Numbered from the stretch's first letter, positions 8,643 to 18,959 are shown. The stretch is DNA of 64,000 nt from Dyella mobilis (GCF_016904945.1 NZ_JADIKF010000032.1:62001-126000), one strand, 5' to 3'. Notes: a model not told the origin generated them from the sequence alone. Numbers and translations are program-made.

Positions 8643-8693
8643 TGCCGATTGAAGGGCCTTTCTGTTAGCTTAACGCCCTTCGTTGCCGATTGA
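8643..8693. repeat. Direct repeat flanking an inverted repeat before lptD
   Basis: TGCCGATTGA occurs at 8643-8652 and again at 8684-8693. Between and overlapping them is an inverted repeat GAAGGGC (8651-8657) with GCCCTTC (8676-8682). It fills the lptD leader. Role unknown; it may be promoter DNA, an operator, or a local duplication. Confidence 0.6.
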
Positions 8694-8702
8694 CTGCCCT
8701 CC

Positions 8703-11171
8703 GTGAAGCCTACGCCGCCCTTGCGTTCTCTGCCTCCACGCCGCCTGCTGGCAATCGCCGCTTCCGCTGCCCTGCTCAGCAGCCCGAGCGTTTACGCCGG
8801 CACCCAGAACAAGAAGCCCAAGGCCACCCTGGACGGCTCGGAGGTCGTCTGTCCGCTGGGCACGTTCCTGTGCCCGCAGCGTCCGGACAATTTTGCGCTG
8901 TGCCGGCCCAATGGCATGCTGGAGTTCTACGACCCGTTCCTGAGCAAGGATTCGTCCCTGCGCGACACGGCCAAGACCTATGTCTGGTCCGACCACGTGG
9001 AAAGCCCGGACCAGGTCATCTACCACCTGACCGGCCACGTGAAAACCGTTCGCGCCGACCAGGAACTGCACGCCGACGTCGCCGACTACAACAGCGACAC
9101 CACCGATTACGACGCGCGCGGCAACGTTCACTACCAGGAGGCCACCCACCTGGTGTCGGCCGACCACGTCGTCGGCAATACCAATAACAGCACAACCCTG
9201 GCCACCGGCAACGTGCGCTTCCAGATGCTGGACTCTCACGGCAACGGCACGGCGGTACGCAGCCAGCAGTTCGATGCGAACCGCAGCCGCTACAGCGTGG
9301 CCACGTATTCCACTTGCGACATCGGCCGCCACATCTGGGAAATCCGCGCCAAGAAGATCGATACCGACGAGAACACCGGCCGCGGCGTGGCGCGCGATGC
9401 GACGATGAATCTCTACGGCATTCCGTTCCTCTACACGCCGTACATGTCGTTCCCGTTGAACAACGATCGCCAGAGCGGTTTTCTCTACCCGTACTTCGAG
9501 CACACGGGCAACGCCGGGTACCAGTTCAGGATTCCGTACTATTTCAACCTGGCACCCAATTACGATGCCACGCTGACGCCACGCTATTATTCGCTGCGCG
9601 GCGTGATGCTTTCCGGCGAAGCTCGCTATTTGTTCCCCAAGACGAGCGGCACCTTCGATTTCGAATTCCTGCCGAACGACTTGTACAACGATCAGAAGAT
9701 CACGCCGACCTCGATCGATACGCAGGGCCAGCAGCGCTATCTGTACCGATTCGTCAACAACACCAGCCTGTGGCCGGGATGGTCGCTGAACACCAACATC
9801 ACGCGCGCGTCAGATCAGAACTATCTGCACGATTTTGGCGACGATCTCTTTTCGCTCTCCACCAGCTTGCTGCCATCGAGCATGTATCTGAATGGCGCCG
9901 GCAACTGGTGGAGTGCTTCGTTAGGCGGCGACATTTTCCAAAACGTGAATCCTGCCGAACCGAACACGGTGGAACCGTATAAGCGGCTGCCGCGCGCCAC
10001 ATTCAACGCAGACATTCCGTTCTGGCGCTGGTATGACGTGGGCATCACCAGCGAAGCAGTGTCATTCCACAAATTCGACAGCGTCGAAGGCAATCGACTG
10101 GACCTCAATCCGTATATCGATGCCGATTTCCAGGGACCATGGTGGTTTATCAGGCCCAAGCTGACTTATCGCTACACGACCTACTCGCTCGACGCCGGCT
10201 ATAAGAACTACAACGCTTATGGTCCGATCGGGAGCGGTACTGTCTCGCCGTTCACGCAAAGCAACCCGAGCCGCTCGCTGCCGATCGTCAGCCTGGACGA
10301 AGGCCTGATCTTCGAGCGCAACACCTCGATGTTCGACACCAACTACACGCAGACGCTGGAGCCGCGCCTGTATTACCTCTATGCGCCGTATCGCAACCAG
10401 AACAACCTGCCACTGTTCGATACCGGCCTGATGTCGTTCGATGACTGGATGCTGTTCGCACCGAACCAATTCTCAGGTGCGGACCGCCAGATGAATGCAA
10501 ACAACCTGACCGCGGCAGTCACCACGCGCCTACTCGACGATGGCGGTGTGGAACGGCTCTCGGCCACTTTTGGCCAGATTCGCTACTTCACTCCGCAACT
10601 GGTCCAGGTGCCCGAAGCCCCAACCACAAACTGGGCAAGCTCGGACTACGTGGCCGAATTGAGTAGCCAGCTCAACGACCAGTGGACCATGAGCACGGAG
10701 TACCTCTGGAATCCGAACACTCGCAGGACCGAGCTGGGTACGTTCACCGTGCAGCGCCGACTGGGTTTCGACGGCGTGCTCAATTTCTCCTATCGATTCC
10801 GCCAGAACTTGCAGCTGACCGGCCCCAACGTGGAGGCCTATCAGAAGCTGGTGGAACAATACGACATCTCGGCGGTCTATCCGCTCACGGACCGCTGGCG
10901 CCTGATCGGCGATTGGACCTACTCGGTCATGGACAAACGGACGGTGGAGGCCGTGGCCGGGGTGCAGTACGAGGGCTGCTGCGTGAAGCTGAGCGTCGTG
11001 GCCCGTCACTACGTCACCGGATACGACGGCGTCATCACCACCCTGCCCCCCGGCCAGGTCGGACCGGGCAGCGACACCGCCGTCATGTTCGAGTTGGAAT
11101 TCAAGGGCATGGGTGCTTTCAGCGGCCAAACGGATAGCATCCTGCGGCGTGATATCCTTGGCTATCAATAA
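8703..11171 (+). CDS. lptD: LPS-assembly outer-membrane protein
   Basis: 822-residue LptD, the outer-membrane beta-barrel that with LptE inserts lipopolysaccharide into the outer leaflet. It has a signal peptide (to about residue 32, ending YAG), then the OstA/LptA-like jellyroll domain (about 90-230, repeats such as ARGNVHYQEA and ATGNVRFQM) and the C-terminal barrel. Cysteines at about 50, 57, 64 and a CC pair near the C terminus can form the disulfides known in LptD. The start codon is GTG at 8703. First gene of lptD-surA-pdxA-rsmA-apaG-apaH, linking envelope assembly with its chaperone SurA. Confidence 0.95.
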   Translation: MKPTPPLRSLPPRRLLAIAASAALLSSPSVYAGTQNKKPKATLDGSEVVCPLGTFLCPQRPDNFALCRPNGMLEFYDPFLSKDSSLRDTAKTYVWSDHVESPDQVIYHLTGHVKTVRADQELHADVADYNSDTTDYDARGNVHYQEATHLVSADHVVGNTNNSTTLATGNVRFQMLDSHGNGTAVRSQQFDANRSRYSVATYSTCDIGRHIWEIRAKKIDTDENTGRGVARDATMNLYGIPFLYTPYMSFPLNNDRQSGFLYPYFEHTGNAGYQFRIPYYFNLAPNYDATLTPRYYSLRGVMLSGEARYLFPKTSGTFDFEFLPNDLYNDQKITPTSIDTQGQQRYLYRFVNNTSLWPGWSLNTNITRASDQNYLHDFGDDLFSLSTSLLPSSMYLNGAGNWWSASLGGDIFQNVNPAEPNTVEPYKRLPRATFNADIPFWRWYDVGITSEAVSFHKFDSVEGNRLDLNPYIDADFQGPWWFIRPKLTYRYTTYSLDAGYKNYNAYGPIGSGTVSPFTQSNPSRSLPIVSLDEGLIFERNTSMFDTNYTQTLEPRLYYLYAPYRNQNNLPLFDTGLMSFDDWMLFAPNQFSGADRQMNANNLTAAVTTRLLDDGGVERLSATFGQIRYFTPQLVQVPEAPTTNWASSDYVAELSSQLNDQWTMSTEYLWNPNTRRTELGTFTVQRRLGFDGVLNFSYRFRQNLQLTGPNVEAYQKLVEQYDISAVYPLTDRWRLIGDWTYSVMDKRTVEAVAGVQYEGCCVKLSVVARHYVTGYDGVITTLPPGQVGPGSDTAVMFELEFKGMGAFSGQTDSILRRDILGYQ

Positions 11172-11198
11172 GTACGCCCAGGCAGGCCCGGGCGTGCC

Positions 11199-11225
11199 CT
11201 GAATGGCGGCCGGCCCGCCATTCAG
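11199..11225 (+). terminator. Hairpin between lptD and surA
   Basis: A perfect 11-bp stem (11199-11209 with 11215-11225, arm CTGAATGGCGG) has a 5-nt loop and lies 28 nt after the lptD stop. There is no T-run, only ACTATTTACC after it. It may act as an mRNA-stabilising or attenuating hairpin rather than a full terminator. Confidence 0.5.
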
Positions 11226-11276
11226 ACTATTTACCGTTCATTTCCATCGCCACCGGCGACAGAAGGCTGTTCACTG

Positions 11277-12644
11277 ATGAAGCAGATTTTTGCGTTATTC
11301 CTGCTGACGATCGTCACCGCGATGCCGTCGCTGGCCCAGGCTCAGCTCCTGTCGCCGCAGAATGCAGGCTCCGGTCCGCAGCCGATCGACCGGATCGTCG
11401 CCGTAGTCGAAGACGATGTGATCTTGCAGAGCGAACTGAACGACGCTGTCGCCGCGATCCAGCAGCAGTACGCCAGCCAACCCGGCCAGCTGCCCCCCAT
11501 CGACGTGCTGCGCCGGCAGGTGCTCGACCGTCTCGTCCTGATGAAGCTCCAACTGCAGCGCGCCGACGACCAGGGCGTGCGCGTTTCCGACGCGGAAGTG
11601 GACCAGGCGGTACAGAACGTCGCCAACCAGAACAAGATGACCCCCGACCAGTTGCATGCCGCTGTGGAACAGAGCGGACTCAGCTACACCGCCTTCCGCC
11701 AGCAGTTGCACGACCAGCTCGTGGTGCAGAAACTGCACCAGAGCGTCGTCCGCGACTCGGTGTCGGTGACCAACAGCGAAATCGACAACCTGCTCAACAG
11801 CCCTGCCTACAAGGCCGGCGAGGTGCATCTGGCGCACATCCAGGTCAGCATCCCCAGCGGCGCTTCGGCGGCAGACATCCAGACCGCCCAGAGCAAAGCC
11901 GAACAGGCGCTGGCCGCGATCAAGGGCGGCATGAACTTCAAAGCCGCAGCGATCCGCTTCTCGGACGCCCCGGATGCCCTGGATGGCGGTGACCTGGGCT
12001 GGCGCCGCATGGACGAAGTGCCGCCGGCCTTCGTCGACGCCATCAATTCGCTCAAGCCCGGAGAGGTCAGCGGCATCCTGCACGGCCCGACCGGCTTCCA
12101 CATCCTGCAACTGATTGCCACGCGCGCGCAGTCCAAGCAGATGGTGACCGAATACCATGCTCGCCAGATCCTGATTCGCCCGAGCGAACTGATCTCCGAA
12201 ACCCAGGCCGAGCAGAAGGCCCAGGATCTCTACAACCGCATCACCAAAAAACACGAAGATTTCTCCAAGCTCGCGAAGGACAACTCCAGCGACGACACCA
12301 CCGCGAATGCGGGCGGCGACATGGGTTGGTTCCAGCAGGGTGATTGGGGTTCGCTGATCGGCCAGAAGGTGGCCGATCTGAAAGACGGCGAGATTTCCCA
12401 GCCGTTCAAGAGCGAAGCCGGCTGGCACATTCTGCAGCGCCTGGGCTCGCGCAGTACCGACATGACCACCGAGGTCTCCCGCAACGAGGCACGCCAGTCC
12501 ATCGGCAATCGCAAGGCGGACCAGGCCTACGACGACTTCCTGCGCGATCTGCGTTCGTCTTCGTACGTGAAAATCCTGGTCCCCGAACTGCAGGACTCCA
12601 GCGATTCGAATAACGGCGGCGCAGGTATCAAGGCGTCGCCATGA
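11277..12644 (+). CDS. surA: Periplasmic peptidyl-prolyl isomerase/chaperone
   Basis: 455-residue SurA, the main periplasmic chaperone for outer-membrane beta-barrels such as LptD. It has a signal peptide (residues 1-22, ending LAQAQ), the N-terminal chaperone domain (IDRIVAVVEDDVILQSEL), and two parvulin domains: about 185-285 (DAPDALDGGDLGWR) and 295-400 (ANAGGDMGWF). The ATG at 11277 follows lptD by about 100 nt with a hairpin between. The two-parvulin layout and length match the family. Confidence 0.95.
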   Translation: MKQIFALFLLTIVTAMPSLAQAQLLSPQNAGSGPQPIDRIVAVVEDDVILQSELNDAVAAIQQQYASQPGQLPPIDVLRRQVLDRLVLMKLQLQRADDQGVRVSDAEVDQAVQNVANQNKMTPDQLHAAVEQSGLSYTAFRQQLHDQLVVQKLHQSVVRDSVSVTNSEIDNLLNSPAYKAGEVHLAHIQVSIPSGASAADIQTAQSKAEQALAAIKGGMNFKAAAIRFSDAPDALDGGDLGWRRMDEVPPAFVDAINSLKPGEVSGILHGPTGFHILQLIATRAQSKQMVTEYHARQILIRPSELISETQAEQKAQDLYNRITKKHEDFSKLAKDNSSDDTTANAGGDMGWFQQGDWGSLIGQKVADLKDGEISQPFKSEAGWHILQRLGSRSTDMTTEVSRNEARQSIGNRKADQAYDDFLRDLRSSSYVKILVPELQDSSDSNNGGAGIKASP

Positions 12645-12660
12645 TGGGTCCGGGAAAGCT

Positions 12661-13710
12661 GTGAGCAGCCCAGTGCTACCACGGCTCGCCCTCACCGCAG
12701 GCGAGCCGGCCGGCATCGGTCCCGAGCTGCTCGTTCGATTGGCCGCCACCTCGTTGGCGGCCAATTTCATTGCGATCACCGATCGCGGCCTGCTCGCGCG
12801 GGCTGCCGAGCGTTGCGGTGCCTCGCTCCAGTTGACCGACGATGATGGTGCGGATATCGAAGTGCGCCCTGCCGGCAGCCTGCGGATACGCCACATCCCG
12901 TTGGCCGCGCAAGAGGTGCCTGGGCGGCCTGATCCGCGCAACGCCAGCCACGTGCTGGCCACCCTGAGCGAGGCGGCGCAGGGTTGCATGGAGCGGCGCT
13001 ACGCAGCCGTGGTGACCGCGCCCCTGCAGAAAGCCTCGATCAACGATGCCGGCATTCCCTTCAGCGGGCACACCGAATTTTTCGCCGCACTGGCGCAAAC
13101 CGATGTCGTGATGATGCTGGCAAGCCCGGAGCTGCGGGTCGCCTTGGCAACCACTCATTTGCCGCTGCATGCCGTCTCCGCCGCCATCGATGCCGCGTCG
13201 CTCGAACGAACCCTGTGCATCGTTTACGACGAACTGTGCGCCAAATTCGGCTATCCGGACCCGCGTATTGCGGTACTGGGCCTCAATCCGCATGCCGGCG
13301 AGAATGGCCATCTCGGGCGCGAAGAAATCGACACAATCACGCCGGTGCTGGAAAAGCTCCGGCAACGAGGCATGCGCCTGCTAGGCCCTCTTCCGGCCGA
13401 CACGGCGTTCGTGCCAACGCAACGCCAACACTATGACGCCGTGCTGGCGATGTACCACGACCAGGCGCTCCCCGTACTCAAGAGCGAAGCGTTCGACCGC
13501 ACGGTGAATCTCACCCTGGGCCTGCCTTTCATTCGCACCTCGGTCGATCACGGCACGGCACTGGATCTCGCCGGCAGTGGCAAGGCCGATCCGTCCAGCC
13601 TGATCGCCGCGGCGAAGATGGCGCTGGACCTCGCAGCGCGGGCCGAATCGTCCATCGCTCGCGACGCGAACGGAGAGGACCAGGGGCACAACTCGAGGAA
13701 ATCATCATGA
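12661..13710 (+). CDS. pdxA: 4-hydroxythreonine-4-phosphate dehydrogenase
   Basis: 349-residue PdxA, an NAD-dependent metal enzyme of pyridoxal-5'-phosphate synthesis. Recognisable segments are LTAGEPAGIGPEL at the N terminus, VTAPLQKASINDAGIPFSGHTEFFA (substrate and metal His), LNPHAGENGHLGREE and YHDQALPVLK (metal His). The start is GTG at 12661, 16 nt after surA. Its TGA overlaps the rsmA ATG by 4 nt, so translation is coupled. Confidence 0.95.
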   Translation: MSSPVLPRLALTAGEPAGIGPELLVRLAATSLAANFIAITDRGLLARAAERCGASLQLTDDDGADIEVRPAGSLRIRHIPLAAQEVPGRPDPRNASHVLATLSEAAQGCMERRYAAVVTAPLQKASINDAGIPFSGHTEFFAALAQTDVVMMLASPELRVALATTHLPLHAVSAAIDAASLERTLCIVYDELCAKFGYPDPRIAVLGLNPHAGENGHLGREEIDTITPVLEKLRQRGMRLLGPLPADTAFVPTQRQHYDAVLAMYHDQALPVLKSEAFDRTVNLTLGLPFIRTSVDHGTALDLAGSGKADPSSLIAAAKMALDLAARAESSIARDANGEDQGHNSRKSS

Positions 13711-14495
13711 GCGCCCGCCCCAAAAAAAGCTTCGGGCAACATTTTCTGCACGAGCGTCGTTACATCGAGCGCATCGTTAGCGCAATCTCGCCGCGCCCCG
13801 ACGATTTTCTGGTGGAAATCGGCCCGGGCGAAGGCGCGCTCACCTTCCCGCTGCTCGCTGCCGCAGGCAAATTGACCGCGATCGAACTGGACACCGACCT
13901 GATCCCCAACCTGCAAGCGAATGCAGAGGGCATCGGCGAATTGTCCATCGTGCACGCGGATGTGCTGAAGGTCGACTTCACCGCCTTGGCAGAGCGCCAG
14001 GGCGTGGCGCGTCTGCGCATCGCCGGCAACCTGCCCTACTACATTTCCAGTCCGATACTGTTTCACTGTGTCGAGCATGCTGCGGCCATCGGCGACATGC
14101 ATTTCATGTTGCAAAAAGAAGTCGTGGATCGCATGGCTGCCGAACCAGGCAGCAAGGTATATGGACGGCTATCCGTCATGCTGCAGCTGGCATGCCGGGT
14201 GGAGCCGCTGTTCAACGTTCCTCCCGGCGCCTTTCGCCCCCCGCCGAAGGTCGATTCAGCCGTGGTGCGGCTGATTCCGCTCGCGCCGGAAGCTCGTCAC
14301 GATGCAGATCCGGACCGCGTGCACCAGATCGTCAAGGCAGCCTTTGCCCAGCGCCGCAAGACACTCGGCAATGCACTGCGGCAGCACCTGGATGCCGACG
14401 CCATTCGACGGGCCGATATCGACCCCAAGGCTCGCGCGGAAACGCTCTCACCCGAAGATTTCGTACGCCTCGCCAAGATCGAGATTGCACCGTAG
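13707..14495 (+). CDS. rsmA: 16S rRNA A1518/A1519 dimethyltransferase
   Basis: 262-residue RsmA (KsgA), which dimethylates two adjacent adenines in helix 45 of 16S rRNA late in 30S assembly. The N terminus [19 protein letters not shown] is diagnostic. The SAM site is [14 protein letters not shown] and the catalytic motif is [10 protein letters not shown]. It overlaps pdxA by 4 nt. Downstream, apaG has its own promoter-like -10. Confidence 0.96.
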   Translation: MSARPKKSFGQHFLHERRYIERIVSAISPRPDDFLVEIGPGEGALTFPLLAAAGKLTAIELDTDLIPNLQANAEGIGELSIVHADVLKVDFTALAERQGVARLRIAGNLPYYISSPILFHCVEHAAAIGDMHFMLQKEVVDRMAAEPGSKVYGRLSVMLQLACRVEPLFNVPPGAFRPPPKVDSAVVRLIPLAPEARHDADPDRVHQIVKAAFAQRRKTLGNALRQHLDADAIRRADIDPKARAETLSPEDFVRLAKIEIAP

Positions 14496-14533
14496 CGCCG
14501 CCGCGCGCGCTGCCCAAGGGCATGCTTAGCCCT

Positions 14534-14539
14534 TACAAT
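14534..14539 (+). promoter_or_regulatory. -10 box TACAAT placed for a leaderless apaG mRNA
   Basis: The last T of TACAAT is exactly 7 nt before the A of the apaG ATG, the usual -10 to +1 distance, so an RNA from here would begin at the start codon. At 17-nt spacing the -35 would be TGCCCA, a weak match. No ribosome-binding site is present. Confidence 0.5.
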
Positions 14540-14545
14540 GCGCCC

Positions 14546-14929
14546 ATGAACGAGAAAACCCCCTACTCGATCGACGTGCAGGTTCAGACCCGCTTCGTGC
14601 CCGATCAGTCCGTGCCTGACGAAAATCGCTACGTGTTCGCGTATACGATCCGGCTGCACAACATCGGCGGCATCTCCGCCCGTCTGCTCACCCGTCACTG
14701 GGTGATCACGGATGCCAATGGCAAGATTGAGGAAGTTCACGGTGAAGGCGTCGTCGGCGAGCAGCCGTGGATGCGCCCCGGCGACGATTACGAATACACC
14801 TCCGGTGCCGTGCTGGAAACCGCAGTGGGCACGATGCAGGGCAGTTATCAGATGGTGGCCGATGATGGCACGCGCTTCGAAGCGCCCATTCCAGCATTTA
14901 CCTTGTCCATCCCGCGCACACTGCATTAA
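14546..14929 (+). CDS. apaG: ApaG protein
   Basis: 127-residue ApaG, a small immunoglobulin-like-fold protein of unclear biochemical role commonly encoded with apaH and rsmA. The sequence [27 protein letters not shown] and [13 protein letters not shown] are typical. The ATG at 14546 is chosen because the family begins just ahead of the first strand ([11 protein letters not shown]). It lies 50 nt after rsmA. Confidence 0.94.
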   Translation: MNEKTPYSIDVQVQTRFVPDQSVPDENRYVFAYTIRLHNIGGISARLLTRHWVITDANGKIEEVHGEGVVGEQPWMRPGDDYEYTSGAVLETAVGTMQGSYQMVADDGTRFEAPIPAFTLSIPRTLH

Positions 14930-14945
14930 CAGGAGAAGGCAACCG

Positions 14946-14987
14946 ATGATGGACGGCGCGCAGCAGACGATTGAGACAATGCGCTGA
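14946..14987 (+). CDS. Possible 13-residue leader ORF coupled to apaH
   Basis: AGGAGA is followed at the correct spacing by tandem ATGATG and a 13-codon frame (MMDGAQQTIETMR). Its TGA overlaps the apaH ATG as TGATG. apaH itself has no Shine-Dalgarno sequence of its own, so the mini-ORF may deliver ribosomes to apaH by termination-reinitiation. No homology is claimed; it could also be a fortuitous frame. Confidence 0.4.
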   Translation: MMDGAQQTIETMR

Positions 14988-15838
14988 TGGCGACTTACGC
15001 GATCGGCGATGTCCAGGGCTGCTATCCGGAACTGCAGCGACTGCTGGAAAAACTGCGTTTCGATCCGGCGCAGGACCGGCTGTGGTTTTGCGGCGACCTG
15101 GTCAATCGCGGCGGACAGTCGCTGGAAACCTTGCGCCTGGTGCACTCGCTGCGCGACAGCGCCGTCATTACGCTCGGCAATCACGATCTGAGCCTGCTCG
15201 CTATCGCCCTGCGCAAGGAAGATGCCCAGGCACGCGTGAACCCCGAGCTTCGCGAAGTATTGTTCGCCGAAGATGCGCCCGTGCTGTTTGAATGGCTGCG
15301 CAGCCAAAGGCTGCTGCATCACGACGAAGCCCTGGGCTGGACGATGGTGCACGCCGGCCTCGCACCTACCTGGACGCTCAAGCAGGCGCAACGTTGCGCA
15401 CAAGAAATCGAGCGCGAACTTTCCAGTCCGCGTCATCCGCGGCTGCTGAAAAATCTGTTCGGCAATCGACCCGCGGCCTGGTCCAGCCGCCTGCAAGGCA
15501 TCGAGCGCATGCGCGCATCGATCAATACGTTGACCCGCATGCGTTTCTGCGACGTCAACGGCCGCATCGACTTCGAAAGCAAAGGCGCTCCCGGGACGCA
15601 GAAACCCGGCATGTATCCCTGGTTCGAAGTCCCCGGCATGCGCCGGCGCGATGTGCGCATCGTATGCGGTCACTGGTCCGCACTGGATCGCTTCGCCGGC
15701 CTGGGCATCTACGGCATCGATACGGGCTGCGTCTGGGGCGGCAAGCTTACCGCGCTGCAATTGGACGGCGAAGAACCGCACTATTTCACCGTGAATGCCG
15801 AGCCGCATCGCAAGCGCCCGGCTGGTGGCGGCGACTGA
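14987..15838 (+). CDS. apaH: Symmetrical bis(5'-nucleosyl)-tetraphosphatase
   Basis: 283-residue ApaH, which hydrolyses Ap4A to two ADP and can remove Np4 caps from RNA. The metallophosphatase motifs are GDVQGCYPEL (residues 6-15), GDLVNRGGQSLETL and GNHDLSLLA, with the later His in TMVHAGLAP. Last gene of the lptD operon; its start overlaps the stop of a 13-codon frame. Confidence 0.95.
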   Translation: MATYAIGDVQGCYPELQRLLEKLRFDPAQDRLWFCGDLVNRGGQSLETLRLVHSLRDSAVITLGNHDLSLLAIALRKEDAQARVNPELREVLFAEDAPVLFEWLRSQRLLHHDEALGWTMVHAGLAPTWTLKQAQRCAQEIERELSSPRHPRLLKNLFGNRPAAWSSRLQGIERMRASINTLTRMRFCDVNGRIDFESKGAPGTQKPGMYPWFEVPGMRRRDVRIVCGHWSALDRFAGLGIYGIDTGCVWGGKLTALQLDGEEPHYFTVNAEPHRKRPAGGGD

Positions 15839-15861
15839 ATTCGGTGCGGACCCGCTGCATG

Positions 15862-16013
15862 CTGGGTTAGGACAGCGTAACCTGACGCCCCCCCAAATGG
15901 GTAAGCAAAAGTGGGCATTGAGAACGGCAAGGCAGCGCCTTGACTCTTTCTCATTGCCCTCTTCTCTTTCTACTCACTCCCAAACAGTTGGGTTACGCGT
16001 TGCTAACCCAACC
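15862..16013. repeat. Pair of REP-like palindromic repeats in inverted orientation
   Basis: In the 207-nt gap between apaH and secA (convergent), the right copy contains GTTGGGTTA (15987-15995) and TAACCCAAC (16004-16012). The left copy, 15862-15885, reads CTGGGTTAGGACAGCGTAAC, which aligns with the reverse complement of the right one (TTGGGTTAGCAACGCGTAAC). Two similar palindromes in opposite orientation about 100 nt apart resemble a REPIN-type element. Such extragenic repeats are common in this order. Confidence 0.6.
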
Positions 16014-16045
16014 TACGCGACAACTCGCTCAAGGGCGGAACACGG

Positions 16046-18769
16046 TCAGCTGAGTTGACCGTGGCAGTGCTTGTATTTTTTGCCCGAACCGCAGGGGCAT
16101 GGGTCGTTGCGCCCGACTTTCGGGCCGGATATTGCCGGCTCTGCCGGCGCAACCTGCTGTGCCGGCGTCTCGATGCCCAGCGCACCGCCAGCGGGTGCAC
16201 CGCCACCGCTGGCCAGCATCTGGCGCTGCATGCGCTCGGCCATGCGCTGTTGTTCGGCCTCCATCGCAGCGACTTCTTCCTCGCTGCGGATACGGATGCG
16301 CGCCAGCATCTGGGTCACTTCGGTCTTGATCCGCCCCAGCATCTGCGAGAACAACTCGAAGGATTCCTGCTTGAACGCCTGCTTGGGATCCTGCTGTGCA
16401 TAACCGCGCAGATAGATGCCCTGGCGCATGTAATCCATGCTCGAAAGATGTTCCTTCCAGGCATTGTCCACCACGCTCAGCATGATGTGCTTTTCAAGCT
16501 GACGCATGGTTTCAGGGCCGATCTGCTTTTCCTTGCCCTGGAACAGGTCGCTAACCAACGTACGCACGTGTCCGAGCACGATCTCGGCGTCCGCTTCGGA
16601 TTGCTGTTCCAGCCAGTGCTTGAGATCGACGGACATGCCGAAGTCGCTCTCCAGCTCGCGCTCGAGGCCGGCGACATCCCATTGCTCATCGATACTGTCG
16701 GCAGGCACGTGCCGACGCACGACGTTTTCGACCACGTCGTCGCGAATGTCGGTGACGGTGGCGGACACGTCGTCTTCTTCCAGCAGTTCATCGCGCTGGC
16801 GATAGATAACCTTGCGCTGATCGTTGGCAACGTCGTCGTATTCGAGCAGGTTTTTGCGGATATCGAAGTTGTGCTGTTCGACCTTGCGCTGCGCCTTTTC
16901 GATCTGGCGGCTGATCATGCGATCTTCCAGCGCCTCGTCTTCCTTCATGCCGAAGCGCTTCATCCAGCGCACCAGGCCTTCGCCGCCGAAGATGCGCAGC
17001 AGGTTGTCCTGCAGCGACAGGTAGAAGCGAGACGAACCGGGGTCGCCCTGGCGGCCCGAACGGCCACGCAGCTGATTGTCGATGCGGCGGGATTCGTGGC
17101 GCTCGGTACCAACGATGTGCAGGCCGCCGGCAGCCAGCACTTGTTCGTGGAGCTTCTTCCAATCCGCCTTGATGCGCGCACGATCGGTTTCGGAGGCATC
17201 CTCCGGCAGCGTGGCCAAGGCGGCTTCGAGGCTGCCGCCAAGCACGATGTCGGTACCGCGGCCGGCCATGTTGGTGGCAATGGTCACCGCGCCTGGAATG
17301 CCGGCCTGCGCCACGATGTGCGCTTCGCGCTCGTGCTGCTTGGCGTTGAGCACTTCGTGCGGGATTTTCTCGTTGCGCAGCAGATTGGACAGCAGCTCGG
17401 ATACGTCGATGGATGCCGTACCCACCAGCACCGGCTGGCCGCGCTTGTGGCAATCCCTGATGTCCTCGATCACCGCCTTGTACTTCACTTCCTGGCTGAG
17501 GAACACCATGTCCGAATTGTCCTTGCGGATCATCGGCTTGTGGGTGGGAATCACCACCACTTCCAGGCCATAGATGGTCTGGAACTCGTAGGCTTCCGTG
17601 TCGGCCGTACCGGTCATGCCGGCCAGCTTCTTGTACATGCGGAACAGGTTCTGGAAGGTCACCGTGGCCAGCGTCTGGTTCTCGCGCTGGATCGGCACGC
17701 CTTCTTTCGCTTCCACGGCCTGATGCAGGCCGTCCGACCAGCGGCGGCCCGCCAGGGTGCGGCCGGTGAACTCGTCGACGATGATCACTTCGCCGTCGCG
17801 CACGATGTAGTCGACGTCGCGCTGATAGATCGCATTGGCGCGCAGCGCCGCGTTGAGATGGTGCACGATGGCGAGGTTGCGCGCGTCGTAAAGGCTGCTG
17901 TCCTCGTCCAGCACCTTGGCCTGCTGCAGCAGTTCTTCCGCGTGCTGCATGCCCTCTTCGGACAGATGCACCTGCTTCTGCTTCTCGTCGACCCAATAGT
18001 CGCCGGCGCCGTCTTCGGCTTCCTGCCGCGTCATGCGCGGCACGATCTTGTTCACGGCGATATAGAGCTGGGGCGAATCCTCGGCCGGACCGGAAATGAT
18101 CAGCGGCGTACGCGCCTCGTCGATCAGGATCGAGTCCACTTCGTCGACGATGGCGTAGTGCAGGCCGCGCTGGCAGCGCTGATCCTTGGACAGCGCCATG
18201 TTGTCGCGCAGATAGTCGAAGCCGAATTCGTTATTGGTGCCGTAGGTGATGTCCGCGGCGTAAGCGGCGAACTTGTCGGCGTGATCCATGCCCGGATACA
18301 CCACGCCTACGCTCATGCCAAGGAAGTTGTACAGCTTGCCCATCTGGGCGGCGTCGCGCTTGGCCAGGTAATCGTTGACCGTCACCACGTGGGTGCCCTT
18401 GCCTTGCAGGGCATTGAGGTAGACCGGGGCGGTTCCCACCAGGGTCTTACCTTCGCCGGTGCGCATTTCGGCAATCTTGCCCTGGTGCAGCACCATGCCA
18501 CCGATCAGCTGCACGTCGTAATGGCGCATGCCAAGCACGCGCTTGGCGCCTTCGCGCACCACGGCAAACGCTTCAGGCAGGATCTTGTCCAGCGTTTCGC
18601 CATTGGCAATGCGCTGTTTGAACTCGGCAGTCTTGTCGCGCAGCGCCTCGTCGCCAAGCTTCTCCATCTCCGGTTCAAGCGCGTTGATGCGCGCGACGGT
18701 CTTGGATAGCTGGCGTAGCACGCGTTCGTTACGGCTGCCAAAAAGGCTCGTCAGGGCACGATTGAGCAT
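16046..18769 (-). CDS. secA: Preprotein translocase ATPase
   Basis: 907-residue SecA, the motor that drives unfolded preproteins through SecYEG. The Walker A segment is [14 protein letters not shown], the DEAD-like motif lies in [16 protein letters not shown], and [23 protein letters not shown] is the helicase motif VI region. The C-terminal SEC-C zinc tail is intact ([17 protein letters not shown]), so SecB binding is expected. The ATG at 18769 gives the normal N terminus. An upstream -10-like TATCAT near 18840 could drive it apart from the M23 gene 190 nt away. Confidence 0.97.
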   Translation of the reverse strand: MLNRALTSLFGSRNERVLRQLSKTVARINALEPEMEKLGDEALRDKTAEFKQRIANGETLDKILPEAFAVVREGAKRVLGMRHYDVQLIGGMVLHQGKIAEMRTGEGKTLVGTAPVYLNALQGKGTHVVTVNDYLAKRDAAQMGKLYNFLGMSVGVVYPGMDHADKFAAYAADITYGTNNEFGFDYLRDNMALSKDQRCQRGLHYAIVDEVDSILIDEARTPLIISGPAEDSPQLYIAVNKIVPRMTRQEAEDGAGDYWVDEKQKQVHLSEEGMQHAEELLQQAKVLDEDSSLYDARNLAIVHHLNAALRANAIYQRDVDYIVRDGEVIIVDEFTGRTLAGRRWSDGLHQAVEAKEGVPIQRENQTLATVTFQNLFRMYKKLAGMTGTADTEAYEFQTIYGLEVVVIPTHKPMIRKDNSDMVFLSQEVKYKAVIEDIRDCHKRGQPVLVGTASIDVSELLSNLLRNEKIPHEVLNAKQHEREAHIVAQAGIPGAVTIATNMAGRGTDIVLGGSLEAALATLPEDASETDRARIKADWKKLHEQVLAAGGLHIVGTERHESRRIDNQLRGRSGRQGDPGSSRFYLSLQDNLLRIFGGEGLVRWMKRFGMKEDEALEDRMISRQIEKAQRKVEQHNFDIRKNLLEYDDVANDQRKVIYRQRDELLEEDDVSATVTDIRDDVVENVVRRHVPADSIDEQWDVAGLERELESDFGMSVDLKHWLEQQSEADAEIVLGHVRTLVSDLFQGKEKQIGPETMRQLEKHIMLSVVDNAWKEHLSSMDYMRQGIYLRGYAQQDPKQAFKQESFELFSQMLGRIKTEVTQMLARIRIRSEEEVAAMEAEQQRMAERMQRQMLASGGGAPAGGALGIETPAQQVAPAEPAISGPKVGRNDPCPCGSGKKYKHCHGQLS

Positions 18770-18959
18770 CGATCTTCCGGATCAGGAAACTGAAGGGGGT
18801 CCATTCGGGGGCGACCCGGACGGACAAAGGTTTGATGATACTAGGGTCGCGCAGGTATCCCAAACGCGGGAACGTGCGAATCGCCTGGCCTCATCCTTAC
18901 CGCTCGCCAAGGGGTGGCGGTAGGAGGCTGCGCTTTCAAGGGTGCAGGCAGGCACCCGC

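Noticed and set aside
16055..18709. Long open frame on the plus strand opposite secA (884 codons)
   Set aside because: It is the antisense shadow of secA in GC-rich DNA: low-complexity His/Val/Gln-rich product, no motifs, and secA is certain.
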